Source of the DNA: Methylobacterium sp.
GTDB taxonomy: Bacteria; Pseudomonadota; Alphaproteobacteria; Rhizobiales; Beijerinckiaceae
Assembly: GCA_021154065.1 (NCBI GenBank)
Contig: JAJKJG010000173.1
Location: 1 to 11,006, forward strand
Reading direction: 5' to 3'
Length of the DNA: 11,006 bases
The stretch's first letter is position 1. Each line of letters starts with the position of its first letter. Positions 1 to 7,455 of this stretch are shown one piece after another. The notes under the pieces are model-generated. The model was not told the origin of the DNA. It was given only the letters and a program-made list of their open reading frames with translations, and searched no databases. The position numbers and the translations under genes were made by a program.

Positions 1-1
1 C

Positions 2-499
2 GAGGGCGACGCGGTCGAGGGGCCGGGCTGGCGCCTCGAAGCGGTCGCGACGCCGGGGCACATGGCGAACCACCTCTGCTTCGCTCTCGCCGAGGAGCGG
101 GCGCTGTTCTCGGCCGACCACGTCATGGCCTGGGCGACCTCGTTCATCGGCCCGCCCGACGGCGCGATGAGCGACTTCATGGCCTCGCTCGACAAGCTCC
201 GCCGGCGCGACGAGACGCTGTACTGGCCGGGGCACGGCGGCCCGGTGACCGAGCCGCAGCGGATGGTGCGCGCGCTCGCCCATCACCGCCGCCAGCGCGA
301 GACCTCGATCCTCAACCGCCTCGCCGCCGGCGACCGGACCATCGCCGAGATGGTGCCGGCGATCTACCAGGGCCTGAAGCCGGCGCTCGCCGGCGCCGCC
401 GGGCTCTCGGTCTTCGCCCATCTCGAGGACCTCGTCGCCCGCGGCATCGTCTCGACCGAGGGCCCGCCGACGCCGCAGGGGCAGTACCGCCTGGCGTAG
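2..499 (+). CDS. MBL-fold metallo-hydrolase, C-terminal part (5' end outside window)
   Basis: About 165 C-terminal residues of a metallo-beta-lactamase-fold hydrolase are visible; the gene enters from the left edge already in frame. Seen directly: a TPGH motif (visible residues 17-20), SADHV with a metal-bridging Asp (about residue 39), and WPGHGG with the last zinc-ligand His (about residue 78). These match late metal-binding motifs of the glyoxalase II/LACTB2-like branch. After them comes an alpha-helical tail of about 75 residues, beginning near HHRRQRETSILNRL, that resembles the winged-helix extension of LACTB2-like proteins. The HxHxDH motif must lie upstream, since relatives are about 300 residues. 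ATG 62-64 is not the true start, because the conserved fold begins before it. The gene ends in TAG and is convergent with the DUF1499 gene. Substrate unknown; probably a cytoplasmic hydrolase of a thioester, lactone or nucleic acid. Confidence 0.88.
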   Translation, partial: EGDAVEGPGWRLEAVATPGHMANHLCFALAEERALFSADHVMAWATSFIGPPDGAMSDFMASLDKLRRRDETLYWPGHGGPVTEPQRMVRALAHHRRQRETSILNRLAAGDRTIAEMVPAIYQGLKPALAGAAGLSVFAHLEDLVARGIVSTEGPPTPQGQYRLA

Positions 500-501
500 C
501 C

Positions 502-529
502 CTCCTCTCCCAGCTAGCGCGGAGAGGAG
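502..529. terminator. Candidate bidirectional terminator hairpin
   Basis: CTCCTCTCC (502-510) and GGAGAGGAG (521-529) form a perfect 9-bp inverted repeat around a 10-nt loop. It starts 3 nt after the MBL stop codon and ends 7 nt before the stop codon of the convergent DUF1499 gene. Position and symmetry suit a shared terminator, but neither side has a T tract, so function as an intrinsic terminator is uncertain. Confidence 0.5.
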
Positions 530-535
530 CTGGCG

Positions 536-1315
536 TCACTTCAGCGCCAGCGCCAGATTCGAGATCTCGTCGAGATAGGCGCGGATGCGGCGGGCGTTCT
601 GGCCGAGGTCGTGCGTGCCGATGCGCGAGGCCGAGCGCACGTCGATGCGGCTGCCGTCGGCGCGCGGGCGGATTCGCACCGTGATGTCGTCGGGGAGCCG
701 CAGCAGGAAGCTGCGGTCGACGGCCTCGATGCGGCCGAGCCCGACGCGGCCGCCCGGCCGCACCGTCTCGATGACCAGCCAGCCGCGGTTCGCCGCCGCC
801 TTGCGGACGAGGTCGAACGTCTCCTCGGGCGCGAGGTCGAGGGTCAACGGCGCGACCTGCGGATAGGCGTCGCGCTGGGCGATCCGCTTCTCGCGCGGAA
901 CGTCCGGCGGCAGGCGGCCGTTGCGCGCCTCGAGCGAAGCGCGCGAGCGCGAGAAGGCCGGCGGATCGTCGATGTCGGTCGAGATGTCGTTCAGCGCCGG
1001 CAGGGTCAGGGCGCGCAGGGCGTAGAGGCCCGGATAGGCGAGGATGACGAGCGCCAGCACGAGGCCCTTCACGGCCTCACCGACGCCGCGCCGGCCCTCC
1101 ATCCAGATGCGCACGAACGCCGCGAAGGCGAGGAGCACGGCCATGACCGCGACGCCGAGCGCCGCCGCGAGCGACACGAAGCCGGGCAGGATGTCGACGA
1201 GCTGGAAGCGCATGAAGGCGACGGCGACCGCGGTCACGGCAAGCGCGAACCAGGCGGTGCGGCCGGACCAGATCGCGGCGCGCGAAACGGGTTCCTCGAT
1301 GATCAGGCGGCGCAT
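536..1315 (-). CDS. DUF1499 family membrane protein
   Basis: A 259-residue protein of the DUF1499 family. Three hydrophobic segments (about residues 18-37, 45-70 and 82-104) anchor it in the inner membrane. A soluble domain follows, opening with NDISTDIDDPPAF (109-121), a typical DUF1499 lead-in, and continuing through TFDLVRKAAANRGWL and SRIGTHDLGQNARRI, characteristic of the family core. The molecular function of the family is not known. The ATG at 1315 was chosen because the open frame upstream of it is Arg/Ser-rich low-complexity sequence running into the M48 gene. The ribosome binding site is weak. The gene is third in a minus-strand cluster and begins 34 nt after the M48 peptidase stop, so co-transcription is likely. 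All three products are membrane proteins, which hints at a shared envelope role, but this is inference. Confidence 0.87.
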   Translation of the reverse strand: MRRLIIEEPVSRAAIWSGRTAWFALAVTAVAVAFMRFQLVDILPGFVSLAAALGVAVMAVLLAFAAFVRIWMEGRRGVGEAVKGLVLALVILAYPGLYALRALTLPALNDISTDIDDPPAFSRSRASLEARNGRLPPDVPREKRIAQRDAYPQVAPLTLDLAPEETFDLVRKAAANRGWLVIETVRPGGRVGLGRIEAVDRSFLLRLPDDITVRIRPRADGSRIDVRSASRIGTHDLGQNARRIRAYLDEISNLALALK

Positions 1316-1349
1316 CGGCTCTTGCTGGCTTTGAGACGGTCGGGGCGGG

Positions 1350-2426
1350 TCAGCCCGGCTTACAGATGCTTTTGAGGTCGCGCCACTCTTGCTCGGTGAG
1401 GAGCGGCGGCGCGGTGGCGGCGACCGCGCGCGCCTCAAGCGCCTCGAGCCGCTCGGCGCTGACCGGGTGGCTCGCCAGGAATGGCAGCGGCATGTCCTTC
1501 TGGGCGCCGGTGATGCGCACGAGGAAAGCTCCCATCGGCCGCGGCGAGCGGCCGAGCCCCACCATGATGTCGGCCGCGAAGCGGTCGGCGGCGGTCTCGG
1601 CGTCGCGCGAATAGGACGAATCGACGAGCGCGCGGCCGAGGAAGATCAGCGTGCCGCCGCCGGTGATGTCGCCGAACAGGAGTCCGAGCAGGAACGAGCT
1701 GCCGCCGGTCTGGATGAGCTTGCGCATGCCGTCGCGGCGCGCCACGTGGCCGAACTCGTGCGCCAGGATGCCGGCGATCTCGTCCGGCTCCCGCGCCCGG
1801 CGCAACAGGCCTTCGAAGAGATAGACGCGCCCGCCGGGCAGCGCGACAGCGTTCGGAATCCCTGAGTCGAGCACGCTCACCTCGGCCGGCAGCGGCAGGG
1901 CGGCGCGGCTCGCGAGCGCCGCCGACAGCTTCCCCAGCGAGGCGCTGCCGGGCGCGCCGGCGCAGGCCTTGCCGCTGAAGAGCGTCCTGACCTGGTTGTC
2001 GACCGCCTCGCCGATGCGGCGCTCGAGCCCGACCGGGACGAGCGGCGCGAGCTCGTCGGCCGCGAGCGGCACGAGATAGATCGCCGTCAGCACGAGCGAG
2101 GCGGTCGCGGCGAGCGACCAGCCGACGATGCGGACGACGGTGCGCCGGTCGGTCGTGCCCTCCTCGGCTTGGGCTGAGCGCCGCAGGAGCTCGGCCGCCG
2201 CCGCGGCGTCGTCGACGTCGAGCCGGGCGAGCGCCGGGCCGCCGAGGCTTCGCACGCGCAGCCGCGACGCCGCGGCCGGCAGCCGCCTGATGCCGGGATA
2301 GGGCCAGCGCGCCGCGGTCGCCTCGCCTTCGAGGATCTCGAGCGCGTCGGCGCCGAAGCGCAGCGTCACCGGCCGGGGCCTCGCCGCGACGCCGTCATAG
2401 AAGGCCCCGGCGGCGCCGCCGCTCAT
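1350..2426 (-). CDS. M48 family membrane-anchored zinc metallopeptidase
   Basis: A 358-residue protein. Residues 1 to about 85 look like a small beta-rich domain (WPYPGIRRLP, RLRVRS). One transmembrane segment follows at about 98-120. The peptidase domain has the zinc motif HEFGH at 223-227 (catalytic Glu224) within ILAHEFGHVARRDG, and the third ligand Glu277 in SRDAETAADRFA. The SHP motif (319-321) near the C-terminus is typical of M48 proteases. A second hydrophobic stretch (242-264) lies between the zinc motifs. By family it probably cleaves misfolded or short peptides at the membrane, in the manner of HtpX, BepA or Oma1; the actual substrate is unknown. The ATG at 2426 lies 2 nt after the DUF898 stop codon, so the two are probably translationally coupled; no strong ribosome binding site is visible. 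The open frame continues upstream inside the DUF898 gene only as an arginine-rich shadow. Confidence 0.93.
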   Translation of the reverse strand: MSGGAAGAFYDGVAARPRPVTLRFGADALEILEGEATAARWPYPGIRRLPAAASRLRVRSLGGPALARLDVDDAAAAAELLRRSAQAEEGTTDRRTVVRIVGWSLAATASLVLTAIYLVPLAADELAPLVPVGLERRIGEAVDNQVRTLFSGKACAGAPGSASLGKLSAALASRAALPLPAEVSVLDSGIPNAVALPGGRVYLFEGLLRRAREPDEIAGILAHEFGHVARRDGMRKLIQTGGSSFLLGLLFGDITGGGTLIFLGRALVDSSYSRDAETAADRFAADIMVGLGRSPRPMGAFLVRITGAQKDMPLPFLASHPVSAERLEALEARAVAATAPPLLTEQEWRDLKSICKPG

Positions 2427-2428
2427 GG

Positions 2429-3661
2429 CTAGATGGCGCCGACGTCGAGCGCGTCGGCGAGGCCCTCGCCGAGGCTGCCGGCGGCCTCGCCTGCCGCCTG
2501 GACGCGATCGGCCGCGGCGAGGTTCACGACGGTCGTCGAGGCGGCGACCGCCGCCCACAGCCCGCGGTCGAGGAAATAGCGCTTCAGCACGCCGACGCCG
2601 AGGAGGAAGACGAGGTAGAAGACAAGGACGCCGGCGAAATCGAGGAGGTGGCTCGTCCAGGCGCCGGCGAGGCCGGCGCGGATGTCCGCGAAGCCGCTGC
2701 CGCCGGTCCGCAAGGCGAAGGCGGCGCCCGCAAGGGCCGCGAACGCGGCGCCCCAGCCGAGCACGGCCGTCGCCCATTTGGCGTAGCAGCCAAGGACGGC
2801 GCCGCGGGGAAGCCCGCTCTCGACCGAGACCGCGCCGAAGCGCACGCCGTCGATCAACCACCGCATGACGGTGGCGCGAAAGAGCACGAACACGAGCGGC
2901 AGGCCGAGGAGCGCGAGCGTCGCGACGACGACCGCGACCGGCACGAGCTCGGGGGCGGCGCCGACGACCGCCGCCGCGATCGTTGCCCCGGCTGCGATCG
3001 GCAGCCCGAGCGCCAGGAGCCACAGCCCGACGCCCCGCCGGAACAGCGCGCCGCCGGTGCCGGCGAAATCGCCCGGCAGATCGCCGAAGCGGGTGTTCTG
3101 CATCTTGTAGCGCTCGAGCGCCGCCATGCGCCACGGCAGCGCGAGACCGAGCGAGAACAGCGTTGCGAGGTCCCACAGGAAGGTCTTGCCGGCATAGCGC
3201 CACGCCGAGCCCGTCATCCAGAAGCGCACGCCGCGGAAGATCGTGCGGGTGGCGCGGTAGCGGCGGGCCCGGTAGGCGGCGTATTGCCCGAACACGTACA
3301 GGATCAGGAACAGCGGCAGGCTGGCGAAGGCCTGGAGCCGCTCGGCCGCGAGGCCGAGGACGAAATAGACGACATAGATCGGGCTGAGCACCGCGAGCGC
3401 GATCATGAAGCCGATCGCAAGCTCGCGCCCGGTGCCGGTGTATTCGAGGCCTTCGCGGCCGATGAGGGTCTGGCCCCAAAGATGCCGGCGGATGTCGGTG
3501 ATGAGCCAGAACCGATAGAAGCCGGCGGTCGGGACCTGAAGCAGGCTGCCCCTCAGGAGGAGCCGGAAGAAGTCGCCGCGATCGCCCGCGAAGGCGACCG
3601 GCGTGCGCGCCGTCAGCGGAATCTGCGGCGTGATCGGCGGGACCGGGACGGCGACGTTCAT
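2429..3661 (-). CDS. DUF898 / YjgN family polytopic membrane protein
   Basis: A 410-residue integral membrane protein with about seven hydrophobic segments (roughly 82-103, 113-130, 162-178, 211-233, 238-261, 293-318, 341-361). Family hallmarks are the pre-membrane motif GFYRFWLITDIRRHLWGQT (47-65) and a related second copy, PWRMAALERYKMQNTRFGD (176-194), which indicates an internal duplication. The family is named after E. coli YjgN; its function is unknown. ATG 3661 is preferred to TTG 3685, eight codons upstream in the same frame, because a GAGAG element sits about 9 nt before the ATG. The stop is TAG, with the M48 peptidase ATG 2 nt later, making this the first gene of a three-gene cluster. 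DUF898 proteins beside M48 peptidases are a familiar proteobacterial pairing, so a common envelope function is plausible but unproven. Confidence 0.9.
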   Translation of the reverse strand: MNVAVPVPPITPQIPLTARTPVAFAGDRGDFFRLLLRGSLLQVPTAGFYRFWLITDIRRHLWGQTLIGREGLEYTGTGRELAIGFMIALAVLSPIYVVYFVLGLAAERLQAFASLPLFLILYVFGQYAAYRARRYRATRTIFRGVRFWMTGSAWRYAGKTFLWDLATLFSLGLALPWRMAALERYKMQNTRFGDLPGDFAGTGGALFRRGVGLWLLALGLPIAAGATIAAAVVGAAPELVPVAVVVATLALLGLPLVFVLFRATVMRWLIDGVRFGAVSVESGLPRGAVLGCYAKWATAVLGWGAAFAALAGAAFALRTGGSGFADIRAGLAGAWTSHLLDFAGVLVFYLVFLLGVGVLKRYFLDRGLWAAVAASTTVVNLAAADRVQAAGEAAGSLGEGLADALDVGAI

Positions 3662-3731
3662 CGGCAAAGGCTCTCGTTGCGGCAACCGGGCGAGCCTAGG
3701 ATGACGCAGGTTACCAAGCCGTGCCGTGCGC

Positions 3732-5360
3732 CTACGTACCTGGCAGGCGGTAGTCCCGGAACATGTCGCGCAGCGTCATCTTCTGGATCTTGCCGGTCGC
3801 GGTGTGCGGGATCTCGTCGATCATCACCACGTCGTCCGGCATCCACCATTTGGCGATGCGGCCCTGCATGAAGGCGAGGAGGTCATCCTTGGTCGGCGTC
3901 TTGCCGGGCTTCGGCACGATGACGAGGAGCGGCCGCTCGTCCCATTTCGGGTGCTGGACGCCGATCACCGCCGCCTCGGCGACGTCGGGATGGCCGACGG
4001 CGAGGTTCTCGAGCTCGATCGAGGAGATCCATTCGCCGCCGGATTTGATCACGTCCTTGTTGCGGTCGATGATCTGCACGTAGCCGGAGGGGTCGATCGT
4101 CGCGACGTCGCCGGTGTCGAAGAAGCCCTCGGCATCAAGGATGGCGCCGCCCTCGCCCTTGAAATAGGCCTTGGCGACGGCCGGGCCGCGCACCTTGAGC
4201 CGGCCGAAGGTCGAGCCGTCCCAGGGCAGCTCCTTACCGTCGTCGTCGGCGATCTTCATCTCGACCATGAACGGCGCGTGGCCGACCTTCTGCTTCACGT
4301 CGAGCCAGGCGGGGCCTTCGAGATGGCCGTATTCGGGCTTCATCGAGCACACCGAGCCGAGCGGCGACATCTCGGTCATGCCCCAGGCGTGCATCACCTC
4401 GACGTCGTAGCGGTCGCGGAACTTCTCGGTGACGGCGCGCTGGCAGGCCGAGCCGCCGATGACGACGCGCCGGAGGTCGGGAAGCTCGGTGCCGGTCTTC
4501 TCGAGGTGCTGCAGCAGCGCAAACCATACCGTCGGCACGGCGGCGCTGATCGTCACCCGCTCGCCGGTCAGAAGCTCGCACACCGACGGCCCGTCGAGCT
4601 TCGCGCCCGGGAAGACGAGCGAGGCGCCGGCCATCGGCGCCGAGAAGGCGAAGGACCAGCCGTTGGCGTGGAACAGCGGCACCACCGGCAGGGCGACGTC
4701 GCGCGACGACAGGCCGAGCATGTCGGGCTGCACCGCCGCGAGCGAGTGCAGCACGTTCGAGCGATGCGAGTAGACGACGCCCTTCGGGTTGCCGGTCGTG
4801 CCCGAGGTGTAGCACATGCCGGCGGCGGTGTTCTCGTCGAAGTCCACCCAGGCGAAGTCGCCGTCTGCCTCGGCGAGCCACTCCTCGTAGGGGACGGCGT
4901 TCCTCAGGCTCGTCTGCGGCATGTGCGCCGCATCGGTCAGCACCACGTAGCGCTCGACGCCGGGAAGCCGCGGCGCGACCTTCTCGGCGAGCGGCACGAA
5001 GGTGAGGTCGAGGAAGACGAGCCGGTCCTCGGCGTGGTTGACGATGTAGACGATCTGGTCCTCGAACAGCCGCGGGTTGACGGTGTGGTAGACGGCGCCG
5101 ATGCCGGTGATGCCGTACCAGGCCTCGAGATGCCGCCAGGTATTCCAGGCGAGCGTCGCGACCCGGTCGCCGAAGCCGATGCCGTCCTGCGTCAGGCGCT
5201 TCGCGACCTTGAGCGCGCGCCGCCTGATCTCGGCGTAGTCGGTGCGGTGGATCGGCCCCTCGACCGAGCGCGAGATCACCGGGCGCTGCCCGTGCTGGGC
5301 GGCGGCATGATCGATGACGCGATGGACGAGCAGGGACCAGTCCTGCATCAGGCCTTGCAT
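3732..5360 (-). CDS. AMP-dependent fatty acid-CoA ligase, AlkK-like (medium/long-chain)
   Basis: A 542-residue adenylate-forming enzyme. It activates a carboxylic acid with ATP to an acyl-AMP and transfers the acyl group to CoA. Motifs seen: P-loop [12 protein letters not shown] (184-195), WGMTE (326-330), TGD (416-418), the hinge region DRNKD (432-436) followed by KSGGEWIS (439-446), and the catalytic C-terminal Lys524 in TATGKIQK. The N-terminal domain is about 1-430 and the C-terminal lid about 435-542, so the protein is full length. The overall pattern (MQGLMQDW start, [24 protein letters not shown]) resembles Pseudomonas AlkK and related medium-chain acyl-CoA synthetases; chain length preference cannot be read from sequence. 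ATG 5360 is supported by GGAAGGGG (5375-5368) 7 nt upstream. The gene is divergent from a MarR regulator across a region with nested inverted repeats, so MarR control is likely. It ends in TAG. Confidence 0.94.
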   Translation of the reverse strand: MQGLMQDWSLLVHRVIDHAAAQHGQRPVISRSVEGPIHRTDYAEIRRRALKVAKRLTQDGIGFGDRVATLAWNTWRHLEAWYGITGIGAVYHTVNPRLFEDQIVYIVNHAEDRLVFLDLTFVPLAEKVAPRLPGVERYVVLTDAAHMPQTSLRNAVPYEEWLAEADGDFAWVDFDENTAAGMCYTSGTTGNPKGVVYSHRSNVLHSLAAVQPDMLGLSSRDVALPVVPLFHANGWSFAFSAPMAGASLVFPGAKLDGPSVCELLTGERVTISAAVPTVWFALLQHLEKTGTELPDLRRVVIGGSACQRAVTEKFRDRYDVEVMHAWGMTEMSPLGSVCSMKPEYGHLEGPAWLDVKQKVGHAPFMVEMKIADDDGKELPWDGSTFGRLKVRGPAVAKAYFKGEGGAILDAEGFFDTGDVATIDPSGYVQIIDRNKDVIKSGGEWISSIELENLAVGHPDVAEAAVIGVQHPKWDERPLLVIVPKPGKTPTKDDLLAFMQGRIAKWWMPDDVVMIDEIPHTATGKIQKMTLRDMFRDYRLPGT

Positions 5361-5367
5361 GGGCGTT

Positions 5368-5375
5368 CCCCTTCC
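5368..5375 (-). promoter_or_regulatory. Ribosome binding site of the acyl-CoA ligase
   Basis: On the minus strand GGAAGGGG precedes the ATG at 5360 by 7 nt. It decides this start: the frame stays open for nearly 290 more codons upstream across the MarR gene, but that extension has no family similarity. Confidence 0.65.
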
Positions 5376-5438
5376 GGTTCTTGAGCCCACCATAGAAGGC
5401 GAGCGCGGCGGTGGGAAAGTGCATTCGGGAGGTTGGCG

Positions 5439-5467
5439 CATGAGATGGTTCTCATGTAAACCATCTC
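5439..5467. promoter_or_regulatory. Nested inverted repeats, probable MarR operator
   Basis: Two overlapping dyads lie between the divergent ligase and MarR genes. The first, 5439-5456, has 7-bp arms CATGAGA and TCTCATG around TGGT, a size usual for MarR-family sites. The second, 5442-5467, has perfect 9-bp arms GAGATGGTT and AACCATCTC around an 8-nt centre containing CATG. A possible MarR promoter, TTGGCG (5433-5438) and TGTAAA (5455-5460) with a 16-nt spacer, lies almost wholly inside the dyads, so a bound regulator would block it. The dyads end 22 nt before the TTG start of MarR and begin 78 nt upstream of the ligase ATG. Operator function is inferred from position and symmetry. Confidence 0.65.
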
Positions 5468-5489
5468 TCCGGCCGGAGTTTCCCAATCC

Positions 5490-5987
5490 TTGTCCTCTGC
5501 CGCGCAACGCGCCGACCTGCCCCACGCGGCCGATCCCTTGCGGGTCTGGTTCCGCTTCCTGCGCCTGCACCGCCGGGTCTCGATCGCGATCGCCGCCGAG
5601 CTCAAGGCGGTCGGACTTTCGATCCCGCAGTTCGACGTGCTCTCGACGCTGACCGAGCGCGAGGGCCTGACGCAGCAGGAGCTCGCCGAGCGCCTCTACG
5701 TCACCAAGGGCAACGTCTCGGGCCTCGTCGATCGCCTCGTCGAGGCCGGGCTCGTCGAGCGCCGGGCGATCGAGGGCGACCGGCGCTCGCACGCGCTGCA
5801 TCTGACCGGCAAGGGACAGGATCTCGCACGGCAGGGCATCGCCGCCCAGCAGGACTATGTCCGCCGCACCCTCGGGCGGCTTCCGCACGACGATCTCGCC
5901 GAGCTCGAGCGCGTCGTCGTCGCCTGGCGCGAGGAGGCGCGGGCCGAGGCAGCGCGAGCGGCGCCTGCCGCCGGTCCGGCCCGCTAG
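5490..5987 (+). CDS. MarR family transcriptional regulator
   Basis: A 165-residue winged helix-turn-helix regulator. The MarR core runs from about 17 to 145: LSIPQFDVLSTL (43-54), recognition region LTQQELAERLYVTKGNVSGL (60-79), then DRLVEAGLVERR and the beta wing EGDRRSHALHLTGKG (95-109), with flanking helices forming the dimer interface. The Ala/Arg-rich tail after 148 is probably disordered. The start is TTG: the frame is closed by TAA at 5457-5459 and no ATG or GTG lies between that stop and the conserved domain. A GGAG at 5475-5478 is 11 nt upstream, a long spacing that predicts modest translation. It is divergent from the acyl-CoA ligase and 10 nt upstream of the amidase. By family it is likely a ligand-released dimeric repressor of itself, the amidase and the ligase; the ligand is unknown but could be the acid or its CoA ester. 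Confidence 0.93.
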   Translation: MSSAAQRADLPHAADPLRVWFRFLRLHRRVSIAIAAELKAVGLSIPQFDVLSTLTEREGLTQQELAERLYVTKGNVSGLVDRLVEAGLVERRAIEGDRRSHALHLTGKGQDLARQGIAAQQDYVRRTLGRLPHDDLAELERVVVAWREEARAEAARAAPAAGPAR

Positions 5988-5997
5988 CCCGCGCTGC

Positions 5998-7455
5998 ATG
6001 GACCTCGCTCTTCCGGCGCACGTCCTGCGCGATCGCCTGCGCAAGCGCGAGCTCTCCGCGGCCGAGCTCATCGAGGCGGCGCTGGCGCGCATCGCGGCCG
6101 TGAACCCGGCCGTGAACGCGGTCGTCGGGCTCGACGCGGAGCTTGCCCGCGCGGCGGCTGCAGAATCGGACCGGCGCCTCGCGGCGGGCGCGGCACGCCC
6201 GCTCGAGGGGCTGCCGATCACCATCAAGGACGCCTTCGACGTCGAAGGCCTGCGCTCGACCGCCGGCGCGCCGGCCTACAAGGACCGCATCCCGGCGGTG
6301 GACGCCGCGCCGGTCGCGCGGCTGCGTGCCGCCGGCGCGGTGATCGTCGCAAAGAGCAACGTCCCGACCTTCGTCACCGATTTCCAGGCCTACAACCCGG
6401 TCTACGGCACCTCGAACAACCCGTGGGACCCCGCGCGCTCGCCCGGCGGCTCGTCCGGCGGCGCGGCGGCCGCGGTCGCGACCGGGATGGCGGCCTTCGA
6501 GCTCGCCTCCGACCTCGGCGGCTCGGCGCGCTGGCCGGCCCATGCCTGCGGCATCTTCGGGCTGAAGACGAGCTGGGGGCTCGTCCCGACCTGGGGGCAT
6601 GTCCCGCCGCCGCCCGAGCGGCGCACGGCGCGCAACGTCGACGTGATGGTCGCCGGACCGCTCGCCCGCTCCGCCGCCGACCTCGATCTCGTCTTGCCGA
6701 TCCTCGCCGGGCCGCGCGACGCAACGGTGTCGACACCGTTGCGCGAACCGCGGCGCACCGATCCGAAGGGCCTGCGCGTCGCGCTCTGGGTCGACGACGC
6801 TTTCGCGGCGGCGCAAGGCGAGGTCACGGCCGGGGTGCGGCGCGCGGCGGACCTCCTCGCCGAGGGGGGCGCGAACATCGACGAGCGGGCCCGGCCGGCG
6901 GTGCGCTTCGAGGAGGCCTTCGAGGTGTTCTCGCTCCTCAACCATTTCATCGTCGCCTTCGGGCTGCCGCCGAAGATCCGGCTGCGCCTGCAGCAGGGCG
7001 CCGCCGCGGCCTCGCCGAACGATCTCTCGCACCGGGCGCTGCAGGCACGCGGCGCGCGCATGACGCCGTCGCTCTACCACCAGACGACGCTGCGCAAGCG
7101 CCGCATCGAGCGGCAATGGGCGCGGTTCTTCGAGAGCCACGACGTGGTGCTGTGCCCGCCGGCGCCGGTCGTCGCGATCCCGCACGACCACGCCCCCGAC
7201 GTCCACGCCCGCAGGCTCGACATCGAGGGCGCTGCCGTGCCTTACCTCGATCTCCTCAAGTGGGGCTCGCTCGCGAGCGGCGCCGACCTGCCGGCCGCCG
7301 CCGTCCCCGTCACCCGCACCGCGGCCGGGCTGCCGACCGGCGTCCAAGTCATCGCCGCGAAGGGCGAGGACCGCACCGCGATCGCGGTCGCTGCGATGCT
7401 CGAGGCGATGGGCTGCCGCTACGAGGCGCCGCCGGGGATCAGGCTGCCGCCCTGA
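5998..7455 (+). CDS. Amidase signature family enzyme
   Basis: A 485-residue amidase-signature hydrolase, usual length for the family. The Ser-cisSer-Lys triad is visible: Lys77 in LPITIKDAFDVEG, Ser152 in SPGGSSGGAAAAVA (cis-Ser), and nucleophile Ser176 in ASDLGGSARWPAHACG. The 24-residue spacing between the two serines equals that in other members such as FAAH. GIFGLKTS (185-192) follows as expected. The C-terminal AAVPVTRTAAGLPTGVQVIA stretch is also typical. No signal peptide, so it is cytoplasmic. It hydrolyses a carboxamide to an acid and ammonia; the substrate is not predictable. A GatA role is unlikely, as no gatC or gatB lies near. It starts 10 nt after the MarR stop with no strong ribosome binding site, so it probably depends on the MarR transcript. 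Its stop overlaps the 3' end of the convergent YkgJ-type gene by 17 nt. A perfect 24-bp palindrome lies inside, at 6720-6743. Confidence 0.93.
   Translation: MDLALPAHVLRDRLRKRELSAAELIEAALARIAAVNPAVNAVVGLDAELARAAAAESDRRLAAGAARPLEGLPITIKDAFDVEGLRSTAGAPAYKDRIPAVDAAPVARLRAAGAVIVAKSNVPTFVTDFQAYNPVYGTSNNPWDPARSPGGSSGGAAAAVATGMAAFELASDLGGSARWPAHACGIFGLKTSWGLVPTWGHVPPPPERRTARNVDVMVAGPLARSAADLDLVLPILAGPRDATVSTPLREPRRTDPKGLRVALWVDDAFAAAQGEVTAGVRRAADLLAEGGANIDERARPAVRFEEAFEVFSLLNHFIVAFGLPPKIRLRLQQGAAAASPNDLSHRALQARGARMTPSLYHQTTLRKRRIERQWARFFESHDVVLCPPAPVVAIPHDHAPDVHARRLDIEGAAVPYLDLLKWGSLASGADLPAAAVPVTRTAAGLPTGVQVIAAKGEDRTAIAVAAMLEAMGCRYEAPPGIRLPP
6720..6743. repeat. Perfect 24-bp palindrome inside the amidase gene
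   Basis: The 12-base half site CGCAACGGTGTC is followed at once by its exact reverse complement GACACCGTTGCG, with no spacer; the next flanking pair (A/C) breaks the symmetry. It encodes roughly D-A-T-V-S-T-P-L-R in a region between conserved blocks of the enzyme, and uses ACA and TTG, codons that look rare in this GC-rich gene. It may be a protein-binding site, a remnant of a palindromic repeat, or chance. Confidence 0.6.

Noticed and set aside
2427..3479. N-terminal extension of the M48 peptidase frame to a 709-residue product.
   Set aside because: The extension is an Arg-rich out-of-frame reading of the DUF898 gene; the ATG at 2426, placed 2 nt after the DUF898 stop, is the natural start.
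3726..5384. A 552-codon plus-strand open frame opposite the acyl-CoA ligase.
   Set aside because: His/Asp/Arg-rich shadow of the ligase; the ligase motifs on the minus strand are unambiguous.
5361..6227. The acyl-CoA ligase frame stays open for almost 290 codons upstream of its ATG, across the MarR gene, which could suggest a longer fused protein.
   Set aside because: The extension has no family similarity, runs antisense to a clear MarR gene, and a good ribosome binding site precedes the ATG at 5360. GC-rich DNA yields long open antisense frames.
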